Below, in pieces: positions 37,020 to 46,366 of a DNA stretch of 64,000 nt. The stretch is taken from positions 1-64,000 of the forward strand of contig NZ_JAFIBY010000010.1 in NCBI RefSeq assembly GCF_017832355.1, written 5' to 3'. The DNA is from Serratia sp. PL17 (GTDB lineage: Bacteria > Pseudomonadota > Gammaproteobacteria > Enterobacterales > Enterobacteriaceae). The notes beneath the pieces were generated by a model. It ran no database searches. It worked only from the letters and a program-made list of their open reading frames with translations, and was not told the DNA's origin. Positions within the stretch are counted from its first letter, which is position 1; each line of letters opens with the position of its first letter. The position numbers and the translations under genes are program-made.

Positions 37020-38198
37020 ATGAGCGTAATTATCGTTGGTGGCGGCATGGCGGGCGCGACCCTGGCGCTGGCTATCTCGTCGCTTACTCAGGGACGATTG
37101 GCGGTTGATTTGGTCGAAGCGACCCGGCCGGACGATCGCAGCCACCCGGGGTTCGACGCCCGCGCTATTGCTTTGGCGCAGGGCACCTGCCAGCAGTTGA
37201 CGCGCATTGGTGTTTGGCCGGCGCTGCGTGACTGTGCGACAGCCATCACCCAGGTGCACGTTAGCGATCGCGGCCACGCCGGGTTCGTTAATTTATATGC
37301 GCAAGATTACCAGGTTGATGCACTGGGGCAGGTGATCGAGCTGCACGACGCAGGCCAACGGCTATTTGCGCTGCTGGCCAAGGCGCCGGGCGTCACGCTG
37401 CACTGCCCAGCCAAAGTGGTTGATGTGGTGCGCACGGCAGAGCAGACAGAAGTGCTGCTGGATAACGGTCAGCGTATCAGCGGGAAACTGCTGGTAGCGG
37501 CGGACGGTTCGCGTTCGGCACTGGCGCAGGCCTGTAATCTGCAATGGCAGCAGCGTGAATACCCGCAGTTTGCCACCATTGCCAACGTCACGACCGCAGA
37601 AGATCCACAGGGGCGTGCCTTTGAACGTTTCACCCGCCATGGGCCATTGGCGCTGTTGCCCATGTCCCAGGGGCGCAGCTCACTGGTGTGGTGTCACGCG
37701 CGTGAGGATCGCCAACAGGTCGATGCCTGGGACGATGCGCGTTTTATCAGTGAATTACAGCAGGCGTTTGGCTGGCGGTTGGGGCGTATTCTTCGCGCTG
37801 GCAAACGTCACAGCTATCCGCTCAGCCTGCTGACGGCCAATCAGCATGTCAGCCATCGTCTGGCGCTGGTGGGCAATGCCGCACAGACGTTGCATCCGAT
37901 CGCCGGTCAGGGGTTCAATCTTGGCCTGCGTGACGTGATGTCTCTGGCGGAAACGCTGGCAGAAGCGCAGCATGCAGGGGAAGATCCCGGCGGTTATGCG
38001 TTGTTGAGCCGTTATCAACAACGGCGACAGCAAGATCAGCAGGCGACCATTGGCGTGACCGACGGTTTGATCCGGTTGTTTGCCAACCGTTACGCTCCCT
38101 TGGTCGTGGGGCGCAATCTGGGCCTGATGGCAATGGCCCAGCTACCGGCTGTGCGAGATGCCTTTGCCAAGCGAACGTTGGGCTGGGTAGATCGTTAA
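37020..38198 (+). CDS. ubiH: 2-octaprenyl-6-methoxyphenol hydroxylase
   Basis: A 392-residue flavoprotein monooxygenase of ubiquinone synthesis. It hydroxylates the ring at C4. The FAD-binding Rossmann motif VGGGMAGATLALAIS is at the N-terminus. The second FAD contacts are in LLVAADGSRSALAQ and in LVGNAAQTLHPIAGQGFNLGL. Length equals E. coli UbiH. It follows pepP by 4 nt and precedes ubiI. Confidence 0.95.
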   Translation: MSVIIVGGGMAGATLALAISSLTQGRLAVDLVEATRPDDRSHPGFDARAIALAQGTCQQLTRIGVWPALRDCATAITQVHVSDRGHAGFVNLYAQDYQVDALGQVIELHDAGQRLFALLAKAPGVTLHCPAKVVDVVRTAEQTEVLLDNGQRISGKLLVAADGSRSALAQACNLQWQQREYPQFATIANVTTAEDPQGRAFERFTRHGPLALLPMSQGRSSLVWCHAREDRQQVDAWDDARFISELQQAFGWRLGRILRAGKRHSYPLSLLTANQHVSHRLALVGNAAQTLHPIAGQGFNLGLRDVMSLAETLAEAQHAGEDPGGYALLSRYQQRRQQDQQATIGVTDGLIRLFANRYAPLVVGRNLGLMAMAQLPAVRDAFAKRTLGWVDR

Positions 38199-38213
38199 GC
38201 GGTGTCTAAGTAA

Positions 38214-38233
38214 GGGCGTAGCGTGCTGCGCCC
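38214..38233. repeat. 20-bp palindrome between ubiH and ubiI
   Basis: GGGCGTAGCGTGCTGCGCCC is palindromic apart from one T-G pair and the centre. It has no T-run. Its GGGCG-AGC...GCT-CGCCC layout resembles the palindromes at 30101 and 31955. Confidence 0.5.
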
Positions 38234-38284
38234 AAATCGCTGTGCAATGGCTGCATAGCGAGTCATTTAAGGAAATTAAGCAGC

Positions 38285-39487
38285 ATGCAATCATTTGACG
38301 TGGTTATCGCCGGTGGCGGTATGGTGGGGTTGGCAATGGCCTGCGGTTTGCAGGGCAGTGGCCTGCGCGTTGCCGTGCTGGAGCACCAGCAGCCAGATAT
38401 GACGCCGCTGCAGCCACAGCCAGCGCTGCGTGTATCCGCTATCAACGCTGCGAGCGAGCGTCTGCTGCAACACATTGGCGTGTGGGACGAGATCCTCAAC
38501 CTGCGTGCCAGCGCCTATAACGCGATGGAAGTGTGGGATCGCGACAGTTTCGGCAAGATTGCCTTCCGTGGCGATGAGTGTGGCTTTAGCCATCTCGGTC
38601 ATATCATTGAAAACACAGTGATCCAACAAGCCTTGTGGAAGCGGGCGGAAAGCTTGAGTGATGTTACGCTGATTACCCCAGCCAAGCTCAAGCAAGTCGC
38701 CTGGGGCGAAAACGACGCTTTTATCACGCTGGAGGATGGCCGCATGCTGACCGCCCGGCTGGTGATTGGCGCCGACGGAGCCCATTCCTGGCTGCGCCAG
38801 CATGCCGATATTCCTTTGACCTTCTGGGACTACCGTCATTATGCGCTGGTCGCCACCATCCGTACCGAGGAGCCACATTTGGCGACGGCGCGGCAGGTGT
38901 TTCATGGCGATGGCATCCTGGCGTTTCTGCCGTTCAACGATCCGCATTTAAGCTCGATCGTTTGGTCGGTGTCGCCGGAAGAGGCTGAACGCCTGAAAAA
39001 ATTGGAACCGGAGCAGTTCGACCGTGAGCTGGCGATGGCGTTTGATTTGTGTCTCGGTACCTGTACCCTGGAAAGCGAACGTCAGACCTTCCCGTTGACC
39101 GGGCGTTACGCGCGCAGCTTTGCTGCACACCGTTTGGCGTTGGTGGGGGATGCGGCACACACTGTGCATCCGTTGGCGGGTCAAGGGGTCAACCTGGGCT
39201 TTATGGATGCAGCGGAGCTGATTGCCGAACTGCGCCGTTTGCAACGTCAGGGCAAAGACATTGGTCAGCATCTGTATCTGCGTCGCTATGAGCGCCGCCG
39301 TAAGCACGGCGCGGCGGTCATGCTGGCCAGCATGCAGGGGTTCCGCGAGCTGTTCGATGGCAACCACCCCGCGAAGAAACTGCTGCGTGATGTTGGGCTA
39401 CGGCTCGCCGACAGCCTGCCGGGCGTGAAGCCCAAGCTGGTACGTCAGGCGATGGGCCTGAACGATCTGCCGGAATGGTTGGCCTGA
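38285..39487 (+). CDS. ubiI: 2-octaprenylphenol hydroxylase (ubiquinone C5)
   Basis: A 400-residue FAD monooxygenase, a paralogue of UbiH, that adds the C5 hydroxyl in ubiquinone synthesis (formerly visC). The FAD motif IAGGGMVGLAMACGLQG is N-terminal, with LVIGADGAHSWLRQ and LVGDAAHTVHPLAGQGVNLGF further on. Length equals E. coli UbiI. It is the last gene of the pepP-ubiH-ubiI set. A weak hairpin (39498-39519) with a distant T-run may end the transcript. Confidence 0.95.
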   Translation: MQSFDVVIAGGGMVGLAMACGLQGSGLRVAVLEHQQPDMTPLQPQPALRVSAINAASERLLQHIGVWDEILNLRASAYNAMEVWDRDSFGKIAFRGDECGFSHLGHIIENTVIQQALWKRAESLSDVTLITPAKLKQVAWGENDAFITLEDGRMLTARLVIGADGAHSWLRQHADIPLTFWDYRHYALVATIRTEEPHLATARQVFHGDGILAFLPFNDPHLSSIVWSVSPEEAERLKKLEPEQFDRELAMAFDLCLGTCTLESERQTFPLTGRYARSFAAHRLALVGDAAHTVHPLAGQGVNLGFMDAAELIAELRRLQRQGKDIGQHLYLRRYERRRKHGAAVMLASMQGFRELFDGNHPAKKLLRDVGLRLADSLPGVKPKLVRQAMGLNDLPEWLA

Positions 39488-40069
39488 CCGCATTCTGAGA
39501 GAGGTCACCAGGCCTCTCTGCCTCATTTTCCCGCATTAACGTCGTTCTCGAAGGCATAACCCTGCGCCTTTTACCCATCGCTTTTTCTTATATCACTCTT
39601 CATTTGAAATAATCTAATTTCATGCCAATTTTAGCATTAGTTTTTCTAATTCAATGTTCGGTTATCAAAAGTCGAAATTCCGCATCCGACCGTGGGTTTG
39701 TTATATAACTTTGGATTTTTGGTGCTTTAATTGTTGGTTTTGTGCCTTAAAGCGCATTTTTCCAGTCAAAAACTCTGCACACTAGCCCGGTATTTTACTG
39801 CCCTTGAACGACGCCAAACCTATTTTATCTTATGGTTAATGGGGGCGTTCGGTGCTAACGTCAGGGCAAAGGTATCGTTTGCGTCACGGCGGTTAGCCGT
39901 CTTTGGGCGCTATCATCGTAATGTTAAATACCCTAAATAATTCGAGTTGTATCGCGGCGGCAACCGATCGAGCACGATGAGCTTGCATGAGTAGGTGATT
40001 CGGGTAAGAAGAGCAGCCAACAGCGCGGCGGTTTGAATTATTGCGGGGATTTGTGGAGTGAGGGAAAAG
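39488..40069. other. Intergenic region before the gcv operon
   Basis: 582 bp that should contain the gcvT promoter and the GcvA/Lrp control sites known in E. coli, which I could not place. An AT-rich stretch at about 39590-39740 is compatible with Lrp or H-NS binding. A palindromic element occupies about 39931-40048. No gene was found. Confidence 0.5.
39931..40048. repeat. Imperfect palindromic element, copy 1 (upstream of gcvT)
   Basis: About 118 bp bounded by AATAATTC (39936-39943) and GAATTATT (40035-40042), with CCC/GGGG outside. The interior contains GAGCTTGC, AGTAGGTGA and GGGTAAGAAGAGCAGCC. This resembles a dispersed palindromic element that I recall from Serratia and Yersinia intergenic regions. 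A second, inverted relative lies between gcvH and gcvP. Confidence 0.6.
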
Positions 40070-41167
40070 ATGGCAAAGCAAACCCCATTGTACGACCAGC
40101 ACGTGGCGTGCGGTGCGCGTATGGTAGATTTTCATGGCTGGATGATGCCACTGCATTACGGTTCCCAGATCGATGAGCACCACGCCGTGCGTCAGGATGC
40201 CGGTATGTTTGACGTCTCCCATATGACCATTGTAGATCTGCGCGGTGCCCGTACCCGCGAGTTCCTGCGTTACCTGCTGGCAAACGATGTTGCCAAGCTC
40301 ACCCAACCGGGTAAAGCGCTGTACACCGGCATGTTGAATGCGTCCGGCGGCGTGATCGACGACCTGATCGTTTACTTCCTTACTGAAGATTATTTCCGCC
40401 TGGTGGTGAACTCCGCCACGCGCGACAAAGACCTGGCCTGGATCGAAGAGCATGCCGCTCCGTACGGCGTAGCCCTGACGGTGCGTGACGATTTGGCGCT
40501 GGTTGCGGTGCAAGGCCCACAGGCCAAAGAGCGTGCCGGCACCTTATTTACCCCAGAACAAAAAAACGCCGTTGAAGGCATGAAGCCGTTCTTCGGCGTA
40601 CAGGCCGGGGATCTGTTTATCGCGACCACCGGTTATACCGGCGAAGCGGGTTATGAAATTGCGCTGCCAAAAGAGCAGGTTGTGGACTTCTGGCAGAAAC
40701 TGCTGGCGGCTGGCGTTAAGCCGGCGGGCCTGGGCGCACGCGACACGCTGCGTCTGGAAGCCGGCATGAATCTGTACGGGCAAGAGATGGACGAAGGCAT
40801 TTCGCCATTGGCCGCCAACATGGGCTGGACCATTGCCTGGCAGCCGGAAGATCGTCAGTTCATCGGCCGCGACGCGCTGGAAAAACAGCGTGAATTGGGC
40901 ACCGAGCAACTGGTCGGCTTGATCATGACGGAAAAAGGCGTATTACGTAATGAGCTGCCGGTGCGTTTCACCGATGCGGCAGGCCAGACGCACGAAGGGG
41001 TGATCACCAGTGGCTCATTCTCGCCGACCCTGGGCTTCAGTATTGCCCTGGCCCGCGTCCCTGCTGGCATCGGCGAACAGGCCATCGTACAGATCCGCAA
41101 CCGCGAAATGCCGGTTAAGGTCACCAAACCTGGGTTTGTGCGTGCCGGTAAGCCCCTGACTCATTAA
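40070..41167 (+). CDS. gcvT: Glycine cleavage system T protein (aminomethyltransferase)
   Basis: A 365-residue folate-dependent enzyme. It moves the methylene group from the aminomethyl-lipoyl arm of GcvH to tetrahydrofolate and releases ammonia. Family stretches seen: [44 protein letters not shown] and [21 protein letters not shown] 40070 follows GGGA and gives the E. coli length (364). It is the first gene of gcvTHP. Confidence 0.96.
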   Translation: MAKQTPLYDQHVACGARMVDFHGWMMPLHYGSQIDEHHAVRQDAGMFDVSHMTIVDLRGARTREFLRYLLANDVAKLTQPGKALYTGMLNASGGVIDDLIVYFLTEDYFRLVVNSATRDKDLAWIEEHAAPYGVALTVRDDLALVAVQGPQAKERAGTLFTPEQKNAVEGMKPFFGVQAGDLFIATTGYTGEAGYEIALPKEQVVDFWQKLLAAGVKPAGLGARDTLRLEAGMNLYGQEMDEGISPLAANMGWTIAWQPEDRQFIGRDALEKQRELGTEQLVGLIMTEKGVLRNELPVRFTDAAGQTHEGVITSGSFSPTLGFSIALARVPAGIGEQAIVQIRNREMPVKVTKPGFVRAGKPLTH

Positions 41168-41265
41168 TTTTTTATTGGTTATTCCCCATGGATTTTGCGC
41201 TGCGGCCAACAACGCTGCGGTGTGAAAGACGCAGGGAAATTATTTCTTCGAAGGAGTAGCTGGCT

Positions 41266-41652
41266 ATGAGCAATGTGCCAACAGAATTGAAATATGCGTC
41301 CTCACACGAGTGGGTTCGTTCAGAAGGTAACGGCGTTTACACCGTAGGTATCACCGAACACGCGCAGGAACTGCTGGGCGATATGGTGTTTGTTGATTTG
41401 CCAGAAGTGGGCCGTGTTGTGGCCGCCGGCGAAGATTGCGCTGTGGCTGAATCTGTCAAAGCGGCCTCGGACATTTATTCGCCAATCAGCGGTGAAATCG
41501 TTGCGGTAAACGTTGAACTGGAAGGTTCCCCGGAGCTGGTGAACAGCGAGCCTTACGGTGAAGGTTTCCTGTTCCAGATTAAAGCGTCAGACGAAAGTGA
41601 ACTGGCTAACCTGCTTGATGCCGGTGCTTACCAGGCCTCTATCGACGAGTAA
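41266..41652 (+). CDS. gcvH: Glycine cleavage system H protein
   Basis: A 128-residue lipoyl carrier protein that shuttles the aminomethyl group between GcvP, GcvT and the L protein. The lipoylated lysine is K65 in [16 protein letters not shown] 41266 follows AAGGAG. It lies 98 nt after gcvT. A 223-nt gap with a palindromic element separates it from gcvP. Confidence 0.97.
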   Translation: MSNVPTELKYASSHEWVRSEGNGVYTVGITEHAQELLGDMVFVDLPEVGRVVAAGEDCAVAESVKAASDIYSPISGEIVAVNVELEGSPELVNSEPYGEGFLFQIKASDESELANLLDAGAYQASIDE

Positions 41653-41668
41653 TCGGCATACTCTTCGT

Positions 41669-41771
41669 CTTTCAAGCCGCAGCGTTGTTATCTGCACATG
41701 CTTACCCCAGTAGCTGACTAAAGTAAGCCACTGGGGATAAGCAAACTGGTCGCCTCGCGGCAACTTGAAAT
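41669..41771. repeat. Imperfect palindromic element, copy 2 (between gcvH and gcvP)
   Basis: Outer arms TTTCAAG (41670-41676) and CTTGAAA (41764-41770) enclose a second stem, CTTACCCCAGT / ACTGGGGATAAG (41701-41711 / 41730-41741), with one bulge. On the minus strand it shares GGGTAAG-N4-GCAG-type spacing with copy 1 at 39931-40048. It lies inside the gcv transcript and would fold into a long hairpin. Confidence 0.6.
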
Positions 41772-41875
41772 CCATTGAGTATGTAACGCCTTGACCTAGG
41801 GTCTTAATAGGAAGGCGTTTTAGTTATAGAACAGGCTATATCCCGTACCACGCCAGAATTCAGGAATTTGTAGCA

Positions 41876-44755
41876 ATGACTCAGACACTCAGCCAACTTG
41901 AACACAGCGAAGCGTTCATCGAACGCCATATCGGCTCTTCTGCAGAACAACAGCAGCAGTTGCTGGAAGCGGTGGGCGCACGCTCGCTCAACGCGCTGAT
42001 CCAACAGATTGTGCCGGCAGACATTCAACTGCCTGCGCCGCCGCCGGTGGGCGATGCGGCTACTGAACATCAGGCGTTGGCAGAACTGAAGGCGATTGCC
42101 TCTCAGAATCAGCGCTACAAATCCTATATCGGTATGGGTTACAGCGCGGTGCTGACGCCACCGGTGATCCTGCGTAACATGCTGGAAAACCCAGGCTGGT
42201 ACACCGCTTATACCCCTTATCAGCCGGAAGTGTCACAGGGCCGTCTTGAGGCGCTGTTGAACTTCCAAACCGTGACCCTTGATCTGACCGGTCTGGACCT
42301 GGCATCCGCTTCATTGCTGGACGAAGCCACCGCCGCTGCCGAAGCGATGGCGTTGGCCAAGCGCGCCAGCAAGCTGAAAGACGCTAACCGTTTCTTCGTC
42401 GCTGATGACGTACATCCTCAGACGCTGGACGTTGTACGCACCCGTGCTGAAACCTTTGGCTTTGAAGTTATCGTCGATAAAGCTGAAAAAGTACTGGAGT
42501 TGCAGGGTGTGTTTGGCGTACTGCTGCAACAGGTTGGCACCACCGGTGAACTGCACGATTACAGCGCACTGCTGGCCGAGCTGAAAAACCGTAAGATTGT
42601 CACCAGCGTGGCCGCTGACATTATGGCGTTGGTGTTGCTGACTGCACCGGGCAAGCAGGGCGCAGACGTGGTATTCGGTTCCGCGCAGCGCTTTGGTGTC
42701 CCTATGGGCTACGGTGGGCCACATGCTGCTTTCTTCTCTTGTCGGGATGAGTTCAAACGCTCGATGCCGGGCCGTATCATTGGGGTTTCACGCGATGCTG
42801 CCGGTAATACAGCGCTGCGTATGGCGATGCAAACCCGTGAGCAACACATTCGTCGCGAGAAAGCCAACTCGAATATCTGTACATCGCAGGTTCTGCTGGC
42901 CAACATCGCCAGCCTGTATGCGGTGTACCACGGCCCACAGGGCCTGCAGCGTATCGCCGGGCGCATTCATCGCCTGACCGACATTTTGGCTGCTGGGCTG
43001 CAAAAGGCCGGCCTGCAACTGCGTCACAAAACCTGGTTCGACACCCTGACCGTGGAAGTGAAAGACAAGGCTGCGGTCCTGGAGCGCGCGTTGAGCTTCG
43101 GTATCAACTTACGCACCGATATTCACGGCGCAGTAGGTATCACACTGGATGAAGCCACCTCACGTGAAGACGTGCAGACCCTGTTCGCCTTGCTGGCCGG
43201 CGACAACCACGGCCTGGACATTGACGCGCTGGATGCGGCAGTGAGCAAAAGCAGCCAGTCGATCCCGGCCGGTATGCTGCGTCAGGAGCCAATCCTGACC
43301 CACCCTGTCTTCAACCGCTACCACAGCGAAACCGAGATGATGCGTTATATGCATCGTCTGGAACGTAAAGACTTGGCGCTCAATCAGGCGATGATCCCAC
43401 TGGGTTCATGCACCATGAAACTGAACGCCGCTGCGGAAATGATTCCGATTACCTGGCCTGAATTCTCCGAACTGCACCCGTTCTGCCCACCAGAGCAGGC
43501 GGCAGGTTATCAGCAGATGATCGGCCAACTGTCACAATGGTTGGTGCAATTAACCGGTTACGATGCGGTCTGCATGCAACCGAACTCAGGTGCACAGGGT
43601 GAATACGCCGGTCTGCTGGCAATCCGCCGTTACCATGAAAGCCGTAACGAAGCGGGCCGTCATATCTGCCTGATCCCAAGCTCTGCCCACGGTACCAACC
43701 CGGCTTCTGCTCAAATGGCTGGCATGAGTGTGGTCGTGGTGGCTTGCGACAAGAATGGCAACATTGATCTGCACGATCTGCGCATCAAGGCAGAACAAGC
43801 AGGTGAAGAGCTGTCTTGTATCATGGTGACGTACCCGTCGACCCACGGCGTGTATGAAGAAACCATCCGTGAGGTGTGCCAGATCGTCCATCAGTTCGGC
43901 GGCCAGGTTTACCTTGACGGTGCCAACATGAATGCCCAGGTGGGTATCACCACCCCAGGGTATATCGGTGCGGATGTTTCACACCTTAACCTGCATAAAA
44001 CCTTCTGTATTCCGCACGGCGGCGGCGGCCCAGGCATGGGACCAATTGGCGTGAAAGCACACCTGGCACCTTTTGTACCGGGCCACAGCGTGGTGCAAAT
44101 TGACGGTGTGACAACCCAACAGGGCGCAGTTTCTGCAGCACCGTTCGGCAGCGCCTCGATTCTGCCAATCAGTTGGATGTATATCCGTATGATGGGCGCG
44201 GAAGGGTTGAAGCAAGCGAGCCAGGTCGCGATTCTGAATGCCAACTATATAGCGACTCGCCTGAAAGAGGCTTATCCAGTGCTGTATACCGGCCGTGATC
44301 ACCGCGTGGCACATGAATGTATTCTCGACATTCGCCCTCTGAAGGAAGAGACCGGCATCAGCGAAATGGATATTGCCAAACGTCTGATTGACTACGGTTT
44401 CCATGCACCGACCATGTCGTTCCCGGTGGCGGGTACGTTGATGGTTGAGCCAACCGAATCAGAAAGCAAAGTGGAGCTGGATCGCTTTATCGACGCGATG
44501 CTGGCTATCCGTAGCGAGATTGATCGGGTAGCCAAAGGTGAATGGCCACTGGAAGACAACCCGCTGGTGAACGCGCCACACATTCAGGCTGAGCTGGTCA
44601 GCGATTGGCAGCATGCCTACAGCCGTGAACTGGCCGTGTTCCCTATCGCGGGTGTGCGTGAGAACAAATACTGGCCGAGCGTGAAGCGTCTGGATGACGT
44701 GTACGGCGACCGTAACCTGTTCTGTTCTTGCGTACCGATGAGCGAATACGAATAA
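41876..44755 (+). CDS. gcvP: Glycine dehydrogenase (decarboxylating), P protein
   Basis: A 959-residue pyridoxal-phosphate enzyme that decarboxylates glycine and loads the aminomethyl group onto GcvH. The PLP-binding lysine is in [18 protein letters not shown], and [14 protein letters not shown] is another family signature. The chain is the single-polypeptide form, close to E. coli GcvP (957). A strong terminator follows at 44782. Confidence 0.97.
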   Translation: MTQTLSQLEHSEAFIERHIGSSAEQQQQLLEAVGARSLNALIQQIVPADIQLPAPPPVGDAATEHQALAELKAIASQNQRYKSYIGMGYSAVLTPPVILRNMLENPGWYTAYTPYQPEVSQGRLEALLNFQTVTLDLTGLDLASASLLDEATAAAEAMALAKRASKLKDANRFFVADDVHPQTLDVVRTRAETFGFEVIVDKAEKVLELQGVFGVLLQQVGTTGELHDYSALLAELKNRKIVTSVAADIMALVLLTAPGKQGADVVFGSAQRFGVPMGYGGPHAAFFSCRDEFKRSMPGRIIGVSRDAAGNTALRMAMQTREQHIRREKANSNICTSQVLLANIASLYAVYHGPQGLQRIAGRIHRLTDILAAGLQKAGLQLRHKTWFDTLTVEVKDKAAVLERALSFGINLRTDIHGAVGITLDEATSREDVQTLFALLAGDNHGLDIDALDAAVSKSSQSIPAGMLRQEPILTHPVFNRYHSETEMMRYMHRLERKDLALNQAMIPLGSCTMKLNAAAEMIPITWPEFSELHPFCPPEQAAGYQQMIGQLSQWLVQLTGYDAVCMQPNSGAQGEYAGLLAIRRYHESRNEAGRHICLIPSSAHGTNPASAQMAGMSVVVVACDKNGNIDLHDLRIKAEQAGEELSCIMVTYPSTHGVYEETIREVCQIVHQFGGQVYLDGANMNAQVGITTPGYIGADVSHLNLHKTFCIPHGGGGPGMGPIGVKAHLAPFVPGHSVVQIDGVTTQQGAVSAAPFGSASILPISWMYIRMMGAEGLKQASQVAILNANYIATRLKEAYPVLYTGRDHRVAHECILDIRPLKEETGISEMDIAKRLIDYGFHAPTMSFPVAGTLMVEPTESESKVELDRFIDAMLAIRSEIDRVAKGEWPLEDNPLVNAPHIQAELVSDWQHAYSRELAVFPIAGVRENKYWPSVKRLDDVYGDRNLFCSCVPMSEYE

Positions 44756-44781
44756 CACGTTCGGCAAAGCGGACATTCAAG

Positions 44782-44811
44782 GGACACTGCATGATGCAGT
44801 GTCCTTTTTTT
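44782..44811 (+). terminator. Rho-independent terminator of the gcvTHP operon
   Basis: GGACACTGCA and TGCAGTGTCC form a perfect 10-bp stem with a TGA loop, followed by seven T. It lies 27 nt after the gcvP stop. Confidence 0.95.
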
Positions 44812-44852
44812 ATTGTCGTCGCAGGGTAACTCGAACGGAATAAGGAGCAATG

Positions 44853-45818
44853 ATGAAAGCAGCTATTGTAAACGTCTTGGGCCAGGCACCGGTGGCCGGT
44901 AATGTGGATGAACCGACCGCACGCGAAGGCGAAACGCTGGTCACGGTGAGTGTCGCCGGCATTAAACAGCTCGATCGTGCCATGGTGGCAGGTACTCATT
45001 ATTCCAGCCCGAAGCGCCTGCCGATCGTGCCGGGTACCGATGGTGTGGGTTATACACCCGACGGCCAGCGGGTGTACTTTGCCTCTTTCCGCCAGCCGCA
45101 TGGCGCGTTAGCCGAACGTACCGTGGCTTCCTGGACCGTACCTGTGCCAAAGGGCGTGGATGATGCTACCGCAGCCGCATTGATTAATCCGGCGTTCGCT
45201 GCCTGGCTGCCGCTGCACTGGCGCGCTGAGGTTCAGGCGGGCGAAACAGTGCTGATTATTGGCGCGACTGGCACTTCAGGCAAACTGGCGGTGGCGGCTG
45301 CACGTCAGGCTGGCGCGGGCCGTATTGTCGCCGCCGGCCGTCGCCAGAGCGTGCTGGATGCATTGGGTGTGGATGCCACGGTCGATCTTTCACTGGAAGG
45401 TGCGGAGTTGGTGCAGGCTTTCGCTGCCGCCGCGGGACCCAATGGCTATCAGGTTATTGTCGATTACATCTGGGGCCCCGCCACAGAAGCATTGCTTGCG
45501 ACGCTCAATAACCACGATTTGTCTTCTTACGCGGGCGGACGCGGCATCCGTTTGGTCAACGTTGGTTCGATGGCGGGGCCGGACATTCGGTTGCCTGCGG
45601 CGGTACTGCGCAGTAATCAATTACAGATCATGGGCAGCGGTACCGGTAATTTCCCACCGGTGGCTGAAATGCAGAGATATGCCAGTGAGATCCTGGCGTT
45701 GGCAGCAGCGGGGGAGATCTCGGTTGAGACTCAGGAACACGATTTATCCGAGATCGCCGACGTCTGGGATCTCAATAAGAAAAGTGACGTGCGTTCGGTG
45801 ATCCGCATTGCCAGATAA
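44853..45818 (+). CDS. MDR-family zinc-type/quinone oxidoreductase
   Basis: A 321-residue medium-chain dehydrogenase/reductase. An N-terminal GroES-like domain (VPGTDGVGYTPDG) precedes a Rossmann domain with IIGATGTSGKLAVAAARQAGAG at about residue 133. The cysteine/histidine ligands of the zinc-dependent alcohol dehydrogenases are not evident, so it is probably a zinc-free NADPH quinone oxidoreductase-like enzyme. Two ATGs are adjacent (44850, 44853); the second has the better spacing from AAGGAG. Its substrate is unknown. E. coli has bglA in this area instead. Confidence 0.82.
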   Translation: MKAAIVNVLGQAPVAGNVDEPTAREGETLVTVSVAGIKQLDRAMVAGTHYSSPKRLPIVPGTDGVGYTPDGQRVYFASFRQPHGALAERTVASWTVPVPKGVDDATAAALINPAFAAWLPLHWRAEVQAGETVLIIGATGTSGKLAVAAARQAGAGRIVAAGRRQSVLDALGVDATVDLSLEGAELVQAFAAAAGPNGYQVIVDYIWGPATEALLATLNNHDLSSYAGGRGIRLVNVGSMAGPDIRLPAAVLRSNQLQIMGSGTGNFPPVAEMQRYASEILALAAAGEISVETQEHDLSEIADVWDLNKKSDVRSVIRIAR

Positions 45819-45826
45819 ACAGCCTG

Positions 45827-46360
45827 CTACGGGCTGCTATAGCAGGCCAGGTGAATATCTTCCGGTTCGCGGGCAAACAGTTCTGCATCGGGTTGAGTCA
45901 TTAACTGGCAACCCTGCGACAGGTAAAAATCCACGGTGTTTTTACTTGGAATAGAAGAGACATACAGCCCGTGAGCGCCGTCTTGTTTGGCCTGGTGCAG
46001 GCAATGGCTGAACAGACGTTTGCCCAGTCCTTTACCCCGCAGGCTGGCGCTGACGTAGAAAAACAGCAGCTGGCGTAAGTCCTGCCGCGGACCGCGCGGC
46101 AGGGTATCCAGCACGGCCGCTGCAAGGATCTTCTCTTCTTCGAACAGGGCGAAAAAGTGCCCACCGTGCGCAAAGCAGTGTTCGTGGATCGGGTCATAGG
46201 TTTCCCGATCGTGCGGATCCCAACCTTGCAGATCATAATGGGCGGCATAAGGCTGTAACTTGCCATCCTGCAGGCGGTAGAGCGTATTGATCACTTCACT
46301 ACGATCGATCTGCCAGAGCAAATCAAGTTGATGTTGTTGCAGCAAAATGGGGTGGGTCAT
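45827..46360 (-). CDS. GNAT-family N-acetyltransferase
   Basis: A 177-residue protein with a GNAT fold. LLFFYVSASLRGKGLGKRLF is the beta4/alpha3 segment with the acetyl-CoA pyrophosphate loop (R/Q-x-x-G-x-G/A), and VSSIPSKNTVDFYLSQGC is the typical C-terminal motif. The acceptor is unknown. It lies 6 nt downstream of the histidine kinase gene on the same strand, so it is probably the last gene of the two-component operon. Confidence 0.82.
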   Translation of the reverse strand: MTHPILLQQHQLDLLWQIDRSEVINTLYRLQDGKLQPYAAHYDLQGWDPHDRETYDPIHEHCFAHGGHFFALFEEEKILAAAVLDTLPRGPRQDLRQLLFFYVSASLRGKGLGKRLFSHCLHQAKQDGAHGLYVSSIPSKNTVDFYLSQGCQLMTQPDAELFAREPEDIHLACYSSP

Positions 46361-46366
46361 CGTCCG

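Noticed and set aside
41669-41771. Glycine riboswitch between gcvH and gcvP
   Set aside because: The region has no glycine-aptamer features and is better explained as a palindromic repeat related to the one before gcvT.
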